Assembly (NCBI RefSeq): GCF_002979755.1
Contig: NZ_PCPP01000001.1
Coordinates: forward strand, 156,665-220,664
Origin: Chryseobacterium culicis
GTDB lineage: Bacteria; Bacteroidota; Bacteroidia; Flavobacteriales; Weeksellaceae
Direction: 5' to 3'
Length of the DNA stretch: 64,000 nucleotides
The position numbers and the translations under genes were made by a program. Below are positions 7,986 through 14,563 of this stretch, one piece after another. The notes below the pieces were generated by a model. The model was not told the DNA's origin and did not search any database. It saw nothing but the letters and a program-made list of their open reading frames with translations. The stretch's first letter is position 1. Each line of letters opens with the position of its first letter.

Positions 7986-9029
7986 GTGGAACATCAAAGT
8001 ATTTTAGAACTGCACCCAGGTCTGGTGTGGGGATTTGCAGTAACAGTCGTTATCATGCTGCTCCTGGACTTAGGAGTATTTAATAAAAAAAGTCACGAAG
8101 TATCTTCCAAAGAAGCTACCATATGGTCTATCGTATGGATCTCGCTTTCAATGGTCTTTTCAGGAGTGGTGTATTGGGTATTCAATACCGATGGCAGTCC
8201 GGCAAGCCATGCTTTGGCAATAGAAAAATTTACACAGTATCAGGCTGCCTATTGGATTGAAAAAGCCTTGTCTGTGGATAATTTATTTGTATTTATCCTT
8301 GTTTTCGGGTTCTTTAAAGTTCCGAAATATCTTCATCACAAGGTTCTTTTCTGGGGAATCATTGGAGCATTGATCTTCAGGGCTATATTCATCTTTGCTG
8401 GAGTAGGATTGATTAATCTGACTTATCTTCCTGAGATGAACATTTTCGGAGAAGCCGTAAAAATCAACGTTGTCATGACATTATTCGGGTTGTTCCTGGT
8501 TTATGCAGGGATTAAATCCTGGGGTGATGGTGATGATGACGATGATGAGGATTACAGCAATACTGCAGGAGCAAGGCTGATCAAAAGTTTCTGGAAAGTT
8601 TCCGATAACTATGATGGTGATAAATTCTTCACCATTCAGAACGGAATCAAAATGGCAACTCCTCTTTTAGTAGTGGTAGGGGTTATCGAATTTACTGACG
8701 TTCTTTTCGCAGTAGACTCTATTCCGGCTATTTTTGCGATTTCAAATGATCCATTCATCCTTTATACATCAAATATCTTTGCTATTTTAGGATTAAGATC
8801 ATTATACTTCCTGTTAGCAAACTTTATCCACATGTTCAGCAAACTTCCATACGGATTGGCTATTATCCTTTCCTTCATTGGAGTTAAAATGCTTATTGCA
8901 CCATGGATTCACATTCCGTCTCCGGTTTCTTTAGGAATTGTAGGAGGAGTATTGGTGATTTCAGTTCTCTTGTCTGTCATCTTCCCTGAAAAAGAAGAAG
9001 AGAAGAAAGAAGAATTAGAAGAAAAATAA
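7986..9029 (+). CDS. terC: TerC-family integral membrane protein
   Basis: A 347-residue TerC protein with about eight hydrophobic helices. Diagnostic acidic residues lie within the membrane segments: LLLDLGVF, EKALSVDNLFVFILVF and EFTDVLFAVDSIPAIFAI. An acidic cytoplasmic loop (GDDDDDEDY, about 197-205) and a charged tail rich in Glu and Lys follow. TerC is the membrane partner of TerD and is linked to tellurite resistance and metal handling. The frame is open from a TTG at 7938, but the family begins at MEHQSILELHPGLVWGF, so I choose the GTG at 7986. It closes the Ter operon and is followed by a clear terminator. The family is certain; the start is probable. Confidence 0.93.
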   Translation: MEHQSILELHPGLVWGFAVTVVIMLLLDLGVFNKKSHEVSSKEATIWSIVWISLSMVFSGVVYWVFNTDGSPASHALAIEKFTQYQAAYWIEKALSVDNLFVFILVFGFFKVPKYLHHKVLFWGIIGALIFRAIFIFAGVGLINLTYLPEMNIFGEAVKINVVMTLFGLFLVYAGIKSWGDGDDDDDEDYSNTAGARLIKSFWKVSDNYDGDKFFTIQNGIKMATPLLVVVGVIEFTDVLFAVDSIPAIFAISNDPFILYTSNIFAILGLRSLYFLLANFIHMFSKLPYGLAIILSFIGVKMLIAPWIHIPSPVSLGIVGGVLVISVLLSVIFPEKEEEKKEELEEK

Positions 9030-9050
9030 TTATATTTAAAAATATATGAA

Positions 9051-9083
9051 AAGCCTCTGGAATTTAATTCTAGAGGCTTTTTT
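9051..9083 (+). terminator. Rho-independent terminator of the Ter cluster
   Basis: AAGCCTCT (9051-9058) pairs with AGAGGCTT (9072-9079), followed by TTTTT. It lies 21 bases after the terC stop. Confidence 0.85.
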
Positions 9084-9097
9084 GTTTGCTGATTTTT

Positions 9098-9311
9098 GTT
9101 GGAAAACGCAAAGAGGCAAAGGATTAATATATTATATAAATACTGTTTTAAGGCGCAAGAAAATCATAGATTTTCAGCAAGGATACTTATTTATATTAAT
9201 TATTCACATTATTCAAAACCATATTATTAGCGGTATTCAATTTTATCGAAGATAAAATCCTTGCGCCTTAATACATTATTATAAAAACTTTAGCGCCTTT
9301 GCGTTTCCAAC
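9098..9311. repeat. Nested inverted repeat of 214 bp
   Basis: The outer arms GTTGGAAAACGCAAAG (9098-9113) and CTTTGCGTTTCCAAC (9297-9311) are inverted with one base difference. The inner arms TTAAGGCGCAAG (9148-9159) and CTTGCGCCTTAA (9260-9271) are perfect. Between them is AT-rich sequence without an ORF. The arms step in 7-base units. It could be a non-autonomous palindromic element; no transposase or target duplication is visible. Confidence 0.8.
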
Positions 9312-9344
9312 GAAACAAAATAAATATTTTAAAAATAAAAACAG

Positions 9345-9358
9345 ACAGACCGGTCTGT
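9345..9358. promoter_or_regulatory. Operator palindrome of the TetR regulator
   Basis: ACAGACCGGTCTGT is a perfect 14-bp dyad of the type bound by TetR-family repressors. It covers the place where the -33 element of the promoter at 9375 should lie, which fits autorepression. Confidence 0.7.
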
Positions 9359-9374
9359 ATATTGTTTTTTTTCC

Positions 9375-9382
9375 TACATTTG
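9375..9382 (+). promoter_or_regulatory. -7 element of the tetR promoter
   Basis: TACATTTG fits TAnnTTTG and lies 20 bases before the ATG of the TetR gene, just downstream of the palindrome at 9345-9358. Confidence 0.6.
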
Positions 9383-9402
9383 TTCCATAAAAGAAAAGCA
9401 AT

Positions 9403-9930
9403 ATGAAATCTCCAAGAGAAAGAATTATAGAAACCACATTTCAATTGTTCGCAAGACAAGGCTATAATTCTACAGGAATTAATCAGATTATTTCTGAAGC
9501 AGAAGTTGCCAAGGCAAGTTTCTATCAGTATTTTAAATCCAAAGAAGACCTATGTGTGGAATTTCTGAATGTGAGACACGACTATTGGTTCAATGAACTC
9601 AATAGTTTTTTAGCAAAAGAAAAAGATGCAAAATCTAAAACCATCAAAGCTTTCGATTTTTTAGTTTATATGAATGAAAAGGAAAGTTTCCGGGGATGCA
9701 GCTTCCTGAATATTCTGTCTGAAATCCCAATGGATAATAGTAAAATCCTAAGTGTTATTCAATCCCATAAAGCAGACCTGAGAAATTTCTTTTTAGAATT
9801 ATTGAATGATGATGACCTTTCAGATCATATTTATATGCTTTTTGAGAGCAGTATTATAGAAAGTCAGCTTTTTAAATCAAATGAATTAATTGTAAAATCA
9901 AAAAAAATAGTCACCAATTTAATACAATAA
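9403..9930 (+). CDS. TetR/AcrR-family transcriptional regulator
   Basis: A 175-residue one-domain repressor type. The N-terminal helix-turn-helix is clear: RERIIETTFQLFARQGY, then TGINQIISEAEVAKASFYQYFKSKEDL (about 5-50), ending in the family's FYxYFxSKE recognition helix. The C-terminal half is the variable ligand-binding region and gives no hint of the inducer. A perfect 14-bp palindrome in its promoter suggests that it represses itself and the SnoaL-like gene 3 bases downstream. It is slightly shorter than the usual 185-210 residues but shows no break. The family is certain; the ligand and any further targets are unknown. Confidence 0.93.
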   Translation: MKSPRERIIETTFQLFARQGYNSTGINQIISEAEVAKASFYQYFKSKEDLCVEFLNVRHDYWFNELNSFLAKEKDAKSKTIKAFDFLVYMNEKESFRGCSFLNILSEIPMDNSKILSVIQSHKADLRNFFLELLNDDDLSDHIYMLFESSIIESQLFKSNELIVKSKKIVTNLIQ

Positions 9931-9933
9931 ATC

Positions 9934-10347
9934 ATGGAACAGAAACATCCGCTTCCGCCTTTCACCCTTGAAACGGCAATGGAAAAAATTCAATTGGCAG
10001 AAGATGCCTGGAACAGTCAGGATCCTGAAAAGGTTTCCAAAGCCTATACCATCAATAGTGAATGGAGGAACAGAGATACCTTCGTGAATGGAAGAGAAGA
10101 TATTGTAGCATTTCTCCAGAAAAAATGGGAAAGAGAGTTTAATTATAAGCTTAAGAAAGAATATTGGGCTCATACAGAAAATCGTATTGCTGTTCGTTTT
10201 GAGTATGAATACCAAACCAAAGATGGAAACTGGTTCAGGGCTTACGGAAATGAAAACTGGGAATTTGATGAAAACGGTCTGATGGCCAAAAGATATGCCA
10301 GTATCAATGACCTTGCTATTCAAGAAAAAGACCGAAAGTTTAGATAA
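9934..10347 (+). CDS. DUF1348 / SnoaL-like (NTF2-fold) protein
   Basis: A 137-residue soluble protein of the NTF2/SnoaL-like superfamily, recognisable as DUF1348 by the pattern [32 protein letters not shown] (about 26-59 region) and the end [21 protein letters not shown]. Members are small barrel proteins of unknown enzymatic role, sometimes linked to detoxification. It follows the TetR gene by 3 bases and is surely on the same transcript, so it is probably the regulator's main target. No signal peptide is present. The family call is good; the function is unknown. Confidence 0.88.
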   Translation: MEQKHPLPPFTLETAMEKIQLAEDAWNSQDPEKVSKAYTINSEWRNRDTFVNGREDIVAFLQKKWEREFNYKLKKEYWAHTENRIAVRFEYEYQTKDGNWFRAYGNENWEFDENGLMAKRYASINDLAIQEKDRKFR

Positions 10348-10355
10348 AATAGAGC

Positions 10356-10451
10356 AGGCTGTCTTAAAAGTGTCATTCTTCCTTCGTCAGAAATCAAAGA
10401 TTCGACGTAGTCAATGACATAGACCAAATTATTTGACTTTTGAGACAACCT
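10356..10451. repeat. Inverted repeat of 96 bp, MITE-like
   Basis: AGGCTGTCTTAAAAGT (10356-10371) and ACTTTTGAGACAACCT (10436-10451) are inverted with two mismatches, close to the ends of a short element. The interior (tcattcttccttcgtcag...) has no ORF. It lies just after the DUF1348 stop and before a convergent gene. Its relation to a known IS end is not established here. Confidence 0.6.
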
Positions 10452-10472
10452 CTTTTATTTGAGAACAAAACC

Positions 10473-10523
10473 TTTACATCTGCATGTAAATTCATCACTC
10501 ATCATTTATAATTCATCATTATT
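10473..10523. repeat. Hairpin plus 7-bp-periodic repeat
   Basis: TTTACAT and ATGTAAA (10473-10479, 10484-10490) form a small hairpin. It is followed by heptamer steps ATTCATC ACTCATC ATTTATA ATTCATC (10491-10518), one of several such tracts in this window. Confidence 0.55.
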
Positions 10524-11531
10524 TTAACTGTTTTTCCCATGCAGCAGCTTATTAATCTTCCTCCTCGTCTGCACGGAAACTTTATACGCTTCATCGCGGA
10601 GCTTTTGTATTTTTCCTACAGGCTGGAAGAATATTTTACTTTCAAAAGGATTGAATGAAAGAAGCTCATTTGTACAATTGCGCACATCTAGTAATGAATC
10701 TTTATTGATTCTGACCTCACCAATTTTAATAAAAGGAGCGTTTTTCCATTCAATATTCAGTCTGTTAATCGGTTGATCTTTCAGGTCATAACAAACCTGT
10801 ATTAAAACATCTGCTGCAAAATCGTGGGTCAGCAGGTAACTTTTTAAAACATCTTTGATCTTTAGCTTTTTCCCAAAATTTTTATCCACAGATTGAGGAG
10901 ACAGTTTTATTTTAATGACCTGATCGCCCAGACGGTAAGCTCCTACAGAATAATAATCAAAAGACAAAATAAAATCATTTCTCTTCCCGATAAGTTTTAT
11001 AATATTGCGGAGCATATCCCCAGTGAATAATGAAGGAATCATTTTAACCATCTGAATACACAAAGGGAATACTTTTCTCCATTGCTTCATATAAAGCTGG
11101 TTAATTGCTGTAAACAACTTCAAAAACGTAGAAACAGAATTAATAGGGAACAAAGGAAAATTGACCAATGGATAATTGGCAAGCAATCCACCGTTCTCAT
11201 CCTTGATCTGTACAGCAAACCCATAAGCAGGAATATCTTTTTTTGAATTTTGAATTTTCAGCTGAGCATTGGAAAACCGTATGGTCAGGTCAAATTTTTC
11301 CTTGTCAAAGAAAGGCTGCAGTAATTCGGGGATATCAGGCTCTATATGGAATGTACCCTTTGCTACTGCATAGGTTTTGGCATGAGCATTCCGGGTAGCA
11401 TAATTGACATCACTGATGGAAGAGGATTGTTCAACAAAATCCGCAATTGTTTTTTTATTGATTTCCAGAAGTTTTTTTTCCTCTTCATTCAGTTCATCAA
11501 ACTTCTTATTATATTTTAATGGATTTGGCAT
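10524..11531 (-). CDS. Catalase-like family protein
   Basis: A 335-residue protein resembling the catalase-like superfamily: an N-terminal AKTYAVAKGTFHIEPDIPELLQPFF segment, then FDLTIRFSNAQLK (about 80-95), KDIPAYGFAVQIKD, and the C-terminal FNPFESKIFFQPVGKIQKLRDEAYKVS. True catalases have a heme-facing His in VHAKG; here the matching place reads VAKG, with a His a few residues earlier in NAHAKTY, so catalase activity is doubtful. No signal peptide is visible. It converges on the DUF1348 gene and has its own upstream region. It could be a heme-dependent peroxidase or lipid-modifying relative. The fold is probable; the activity is unknown. Confidence 0.65.
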   Translation of the reverse strand: MPNPLKYNKKFDELNEEEKKLLEINKKTIADFVEQSSSISDVNYATRNAHAKTYAVAKGTFHIEPDIPELLQPFFDKEKFDLTIRFSNAQLKIQNSKKDIPAYGFAVQIKDENGGLLANYPLVNFPLFPINSVSTFLKLFTAINQLYMKQWRKVFPLCIQMVKMIPSLFTGDMLRNIIKLIGKRNDFILSFDYYSVGAYRLGDQVIKIKLSPQSVDKNFGKKLKIKDVLKSYLLTHDFAADVLIQVCYDLKDQPINRLNIEWKNAPFIKIGEVRINKDSLLDVRNCTNELLSFNPFESKIFFQPVGKIQKLRDEAYKVSVQTRRKINKLLHGKNS

Positions 11532-11828
11532 TTAGTTTTTAAAATTCAATTATAACGCCAAGTTTCGGAATCTGTGTTAAGCAAGTATTACAATTATTTG
11601 AATTTTGTGGAAAAGAAGATTGGTAATAAAGAATTATAAGTCAATATGATTGTCTGATTTCAACTAATAATTTGTTTAAGTTATTGATTAGTAGTATTTA
11701 ATTGTTTTTAATAAGAATGAATTAATAAGATCTTGTTGAATGTTGAAAGACTTGATTTTTTGAACCTCCATCCTTGAGCTTCCATCTTCCAAGCTTAAAA
11801 AAGCCTTATCTTTGTAAAAAATTATAAT
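11532..11828. other. 297-base spacer with divergent promoters
   Basis: This spacer has no gene. It contains AT-rich sequence, a heptamer-periodic stretch (ATCCTTG AGCTTCC ATCTTCC AAGCTTA, 11770-11797) and the -7 element of the FKBP gene at 11807-11814. Confidence 0.55.
11807..11814 (+). promoter_or_regulatory. -7 element of the FKBP gene
   Basis: TATCTTTG matches TAnnTTTG and lies 14 bases before the ATG at 11829. No clear -33 element is seen. Confidence 0.6.
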
Positions 11829-12263
11829 ATGGGAGTAGCAGATATGTTATTTAAACGTAAAAAAGAATTGGCAGAAAAGAACCTGAAAGATGGTAAAGAA
11901 TATATGGAAGAGTATGGTAAAAGAGAAAGCGTTGTGCAGTTACCAAGCGGCTTGCAATATGAAATTATTACAGAAGGAGATGGAGCAAAACCAGGTCCTA
12001 AATCTACTGTAAAATGCCACTATCACGGAACTACCATTTCCGGTAAAGTATTCGACAGCTCTGTAAAAAGAGGTACACCTGCATCTTTCCCTTTAAACAG
12101 AGTAATTTCAGGTTGGACAGAAGCACTTCAGCTAATGCCTGTCGGAAGCAAGTGGAGATTGATTATTCCTCCACACTTAGCCTATGGGGATCAGGAAATC
12201 AGCAAAGAAATCGGACCCAACAGTACTCTTATTTTTGAAGTAGAATTGCTGGATATTAAATAA
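11829..12263 (+). CDS. FKBP-type peptidyl-prolyl cis-trans isomerase
   Basis: A 144-residue FKBP with a helical charged head (1-40, KRKKELAEKNLKDGKEYMEEYGK) of the kind found in FklB/Mip-type proteins, and a full FKBP domain at 41-143. Active-site landmarks are VKCHYHGTTISGKVFDSS (Tyr and Asp), VISGWTEALQLMPVGSKWRLIIPPHLAYGD and TLIFEVELLDI. It catalyses proline isomerisation during protein folding. There is no signal peptide, so it is likely cytoplasmic. It is monocistronic, with its own -7 element and terminator. The family is certain. Confidence 0.95.
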   Translation: MGVADMLFKRKKELAEKNLKDGKEYMEEYGKRESVVQLPSGLQYEIITEGDGAKPGPKSTVKCHYHGTTISGKVFDSSVKRGTPASFPLNRVISGWTEALQLMPVGSKWRLIIPPHLAYGDQEISKEIGPNSTLIFEVELLDIK

Positions 12264-12284
12264 TCCTTCTTAAAAATAGATTAA

Positions 12285-12314
12285 AAATTTACCTGATTTC
12301 AGGTAAATTTTTTT
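12285..12314 (+). terminator. Terminator of the FKBP gene
   Basis: AAATTTACCTGA (12285-12296) pairs with TCAGGTAAATTT (12299-12310), followed by TTTT. Confidence 0.85.
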
Positions 12315-12404
12315 ATTTGTGCTATATTCGTATTGATAATTGTAAAGAAGAAGTGGAAAATGAAGGAAATACAATATATCAATCCTGCACAAAAAAATGA
12401 CTGA

Positions 12405-13355
12405 ATGAAAAAACTTTTTTACCTTTTGATTGTTTTCGGGCTTCTTACTTCCTGCGTTTCAAGGAAGAATCAGGCTATTCAGCAGAATATTCTTACGCTG
12501 AAAGACAGCTACTGCAAGGCTCCGTTCAAATATAACTACAGCAATAAAGTTCCCTCCCACAATTCTGATTCCATTTTAGCGGCCAATAAAGAATTAAAAG
12601 AGATTTTTTCCGATCAGAGTATCCTGATATTAAATGCACTGGATAACCTTGATGAGGTTCATGAAATTATTGATCTTAAAAAAGACTCGTCCCTTGCTTC
12701 CCAGATTAAAGTTTTACAGCTAAAGACAAAAATAAACAGTAAAATAACGATTGCTCTTACGGAATTGGATGCTGTGGCCGCAGAATTTGACTGTGAAGGA
12801 GAAAGAGTAGCACAGATCGGAAATTATGTGGATAACCTAAATTCGTCAAGAAATAATAAACTGATCCTTTATTCTATTATTGCCGGAGCAGCAGCTTCCA
12901 TAGCGGGAGGAATTGTACATGATGAGGGCTGGAGCAATGCTATTGATATCGGTGGAGGGGTTCTCGGAGCAGGTTTTGGTCTGGCAACCCTTAATCCCAA
13001 AGGGAAAAAAGTGGAGTTTATCCATCAGAGAAATCTTTTGAGAGATATCTGGAGAGAAAAGTTAGAATCTCCCAATTTTCCTCCTTTCATCTGGTATATG
13101 TACACAGAGAAAAAATTTTCGAACAGAGAAGAACATTCCATTATCGGGAATATGAAAATGAGATGGCTTCACTATCAGTTTGATGACAATAAAGAAACGG
13201 CAGATCAATCTGTTATTTTCAGTGATGGTGGATTTTACAGGGCAGATGATCTTCATAACCGTGCGGCCATGCTTAATCAGATGCAGTCTGCAACACGTAC
13301 CATCAATCAAAACATCAATTATTTATTGCTTGATCTGGATAAATTAATCCTTTAA
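12405..13355 (+). CDS. Putative lipoprotein of unknown function
   Basis: A 316-residue protein with a lipoprotein signal: MKKLFYLLIVFGLLTSC, lipobox LLTSC with Cys17. The middle is helical (about 60-140), and a Gly/Ala-rich hydrophobic stretch at about 150-200 (YSIIAGAAASIAGGIVHDEG, IDIGGGVLGAGFGLATL) looks like one or two membrane-inserting hairpins. I do not recognise the family. It would sit in the outer membrane or periplasm. It is flanked by the FKBP terminator and the Rrf2 promoter and seems monocistronic. A 14-codon open frame at 12360-12404 ends exactly at its ATG. The gene is real; its role is unknown. Confidence 0.75.
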   Translation: MKKLFYLLIVFGLLTSCVSRKNQAIQQNILTLKDSYCKAPFKYNYSNKVPSHNSDSILAANKELKEIFSDQSILILNALDNLDEVHEIIDLKKDSSLASQIKVLQLKTKINSKITIALTELDAVAAEFDCEGERVAQIGNYVDNLNSSRNNKLILYSIIAGAAASIAGGIVHDEGWSNAIDIGGGVLGAGFGLATLNPKGKKVEFIHQRNLLRDIWREKLESPNFPPFIWYMYTEKKFSNREEHSIIGNMKMRWLHYQFDDNKETADQSVIFSDGGFYRADDLHNRAAMLNQMQSATRTINQNINYLLLDLDKLIL

Positions 13356-13367
13356 GAAAAAATTAAC

Positions 13368-13386
13368 TGTAATAAAATTTGTTACA
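13368..13386. promoter_or_regulatory. Rrf2 operator, copy 1
   Basis: On the minus strand this reads TGTAACAAATTTTATTACA. It equals the site at 13851-13869 except for the central base. It contains the -33 TTTG (13378-13381) of the regulator's promoter, so binding here should repress the regulator gene. Confidence 0.75.
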
Positions 13387-13408
13387 TTTGAAAAAATGTT
13401 TACCTTTG
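13378..13408 (+). promoter_or_regulatory. Promoter of the Rrf2 operon
   Basis: TTTG (13378-13381), a 19-base spacer and TACCTTTG (13401-13408) form a full Bacteroidota -33/-7 promoter 14 bases before the ATG. A further palindrome TGTAATTACA (13412-13421) touches the start codon. Confidence 0.8.
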
Positions 13409-13421
13409 CAATGTAATTACA

Positions 13422-13832
13422 ATGAACAATACAAGATTTGCTACGGCAGTACATATTATGACCTTATTGGCAAAAAGTCCTCAGGAGTGGCTTACTTCTG
13501 ATTGGATGGCGGGCAGTATCAATGTGAATCCTGTGATCGTCCGAAAAGAGATCAGTGTATTGAGGGAAGCAGGTCTGATTATCAGCAGACAGGGAAAAGA
13601 GGGTGGTAGCCAGCTTGCAAAAAATGCAGATGTGATTACAATTTCCGAGATCTATAAAGCCGTAAAAAATACGGAAGTATTAGGGAAGAAAAATCAGAAT
13701 CCCAATCCGGCATGCAGTGTTGGAAAGGAGATTAACAATCATTTAAATACTTTATTTGAAGAAACAGATCGTTTGGTGGTAAACTTTTTAGGAGACAAGT
13801 CATTACAAGAATTCACTGACCAGTTCGAATAA
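13422..13832 (+). CDS. Rrf2-family transcriptional regulator (YwnA-like)
   Basis: A 136-residue Rrf2 regulator with an N-terminal winged helix (ATAVHIMTLLAKSPQEWLTSDWMAGSINVNPVIVRKEISVLREAGLI, about 6-54) and the wing RQGKEGGSQLAK. It has one Cys (near 98, NPACSVG), not the three-Cys cluster of Fe-S types such as IscR, so it resembles the thiol- or ligand-sensing YwnA/CymR branch. It is followed by an NAD(P)H-binding protein, the same neighbour pair as ywnA-ywnB in Bacillus. Three palindromic TGTAA/TTACA elements surround it (13368-13386, 13412-13421, 13851-13869), which predicts autorepression and control of the next gene. The family is certain. Confidence 0.93.
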   Translation: MNNTRFATAVHIMTLLAKSPQEWLTSDWMAGSINVNPVIVRKEISVLREAGLIISRQGKEGGSQLAKNADVITISEIYKAVKNTEVLGKKNQNPNPACSVGKEINNHLNTLFEETDRLVVNFLGDKSLQEFTDQFE

Positions 13833-13850
13833 AAAAAATTTCATCTTAAA

Positions 13851-13869
13851 TGTAACAAAATTTATTACA
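13851..13869. promoter_or_regulatory. Rrf2 operator, copy 2
   Basis: TGTAACAAAATTTATTACA lies 25 bases before the ATG of the NAD(P)H-binding gene. It matches copy 1 (13368-13386, opposite orientation) at 18 of 19 positions, and the one difference is at the centre. Confidence 0.75.
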
Positions 13870-13894
13870 ATTTAATTTAAAAAAATAAAACATT

Positions 13895-14548
13895 ATGAAA
13901 AAAGTAGCAGTAATCGGTGCAACAGGATTTGTAGGAGCACACGTGGTATCAGAATTAGCAGACAGAGGATATGCTGTAGAGGCATTGGTAAGAGATGCAT
14001 CCAAAGTTAAAACACAGGAAAATGTAACCGCAAAAAGCATTGATGTCAATAACGTAGATGAATTGGCTGAAGCATTGAAAGGAAGCGATGCGGTAATCAG
14101 TACATTCAATGCAGGATGGACGAATCCTAATCTTTACAACGATTTCTTAAATGGTTCTGAGAATATTCAAAAAGCAGTAGAACAATCAGGAGTAAAAAGA
14201 CTGATCGTAGTAGGAGGAGCAGGAAGCCTTTACACGCCGGATCATGTACAAATTGTAGATACACCTGATTTCCCTGAAGCTTACAAACCTGGTGCAACAG
14301 CAGCAAGAGATTATTTAAACAAAATCAAAGAAAATAATACGTTGGACTGGACCTTCTTCAGCCCGGCTGTAGAAATGAATCAGGCGAACGTAGGGGAAAG
14401 AACTGGAAAATACAGAACTTCACTGGAAACTCCGGTATTTGATGAAAACGGAAGAAGCCGTCTGTCTGTAGAAGATGTAGCTGTAGTTCTGGTAGATGAA
14501 TTAGAGCAGAACAATCACATCCGTGAACGTTTTACAGCAGCTTACTAA
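13895..14548 (+). CDS. NAD(P)H-binding atypical SDR (YwnB-like)
   Basis: A 217-residue atypical short-chain dehydrogenase/epimerase fold. The nucleotide-binding loop VIGATGFVGAHVV (5-17) is clear, followed by ALVRD, and VVGGAGSLY (about 109-117). It lacks the classical YxxxK pair, as do NmrA-like flavin reductase relatives. It probably binds NADPH and acts on a small electrophile or quinone, or senses redox state; the substrate is unknown. It is preceded by an Rrf2 operator and followed after 15 bases by the MBL-fold gene, so all three form one regulon. The family call is strong; the reaction is inferred. Confidence 0.9.
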   Translation: MKKVAVIGATGFVGAHVVSELADRGYAVEALVRDASKVKTQENVTAKSIDVNNVDELAEALKGSDAVISTFNAGWTNPNLYNDFLNGSENIQKAVEQSGVKRLIVVGGAGSLYTPDHVQIVDTPDFPEAYKPGATAARDYLNKIKENNTLDWTFFSPAVEMNQANVGERTGKYRTSLETPVFDENGRSRLSVEDVAVVLVDELEQNNHIRERFTAAY

Positions 14549-14563
14549 CATAAAAATACAGAA

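Noticed and set aside
3034..9029. Ter cluster as a recent mobile island
   Set aside because: No integrase, transposase, tRNA target or direct repeats at its borders; the nested palindrome after it is a spacer repeat.
12360..12404. 14-codon open frame ending at the lipoprotein ATG, as a leader peptide
   Set aside because: No regulatory codons or alternative hairpins are visible, so it is most likely chance.
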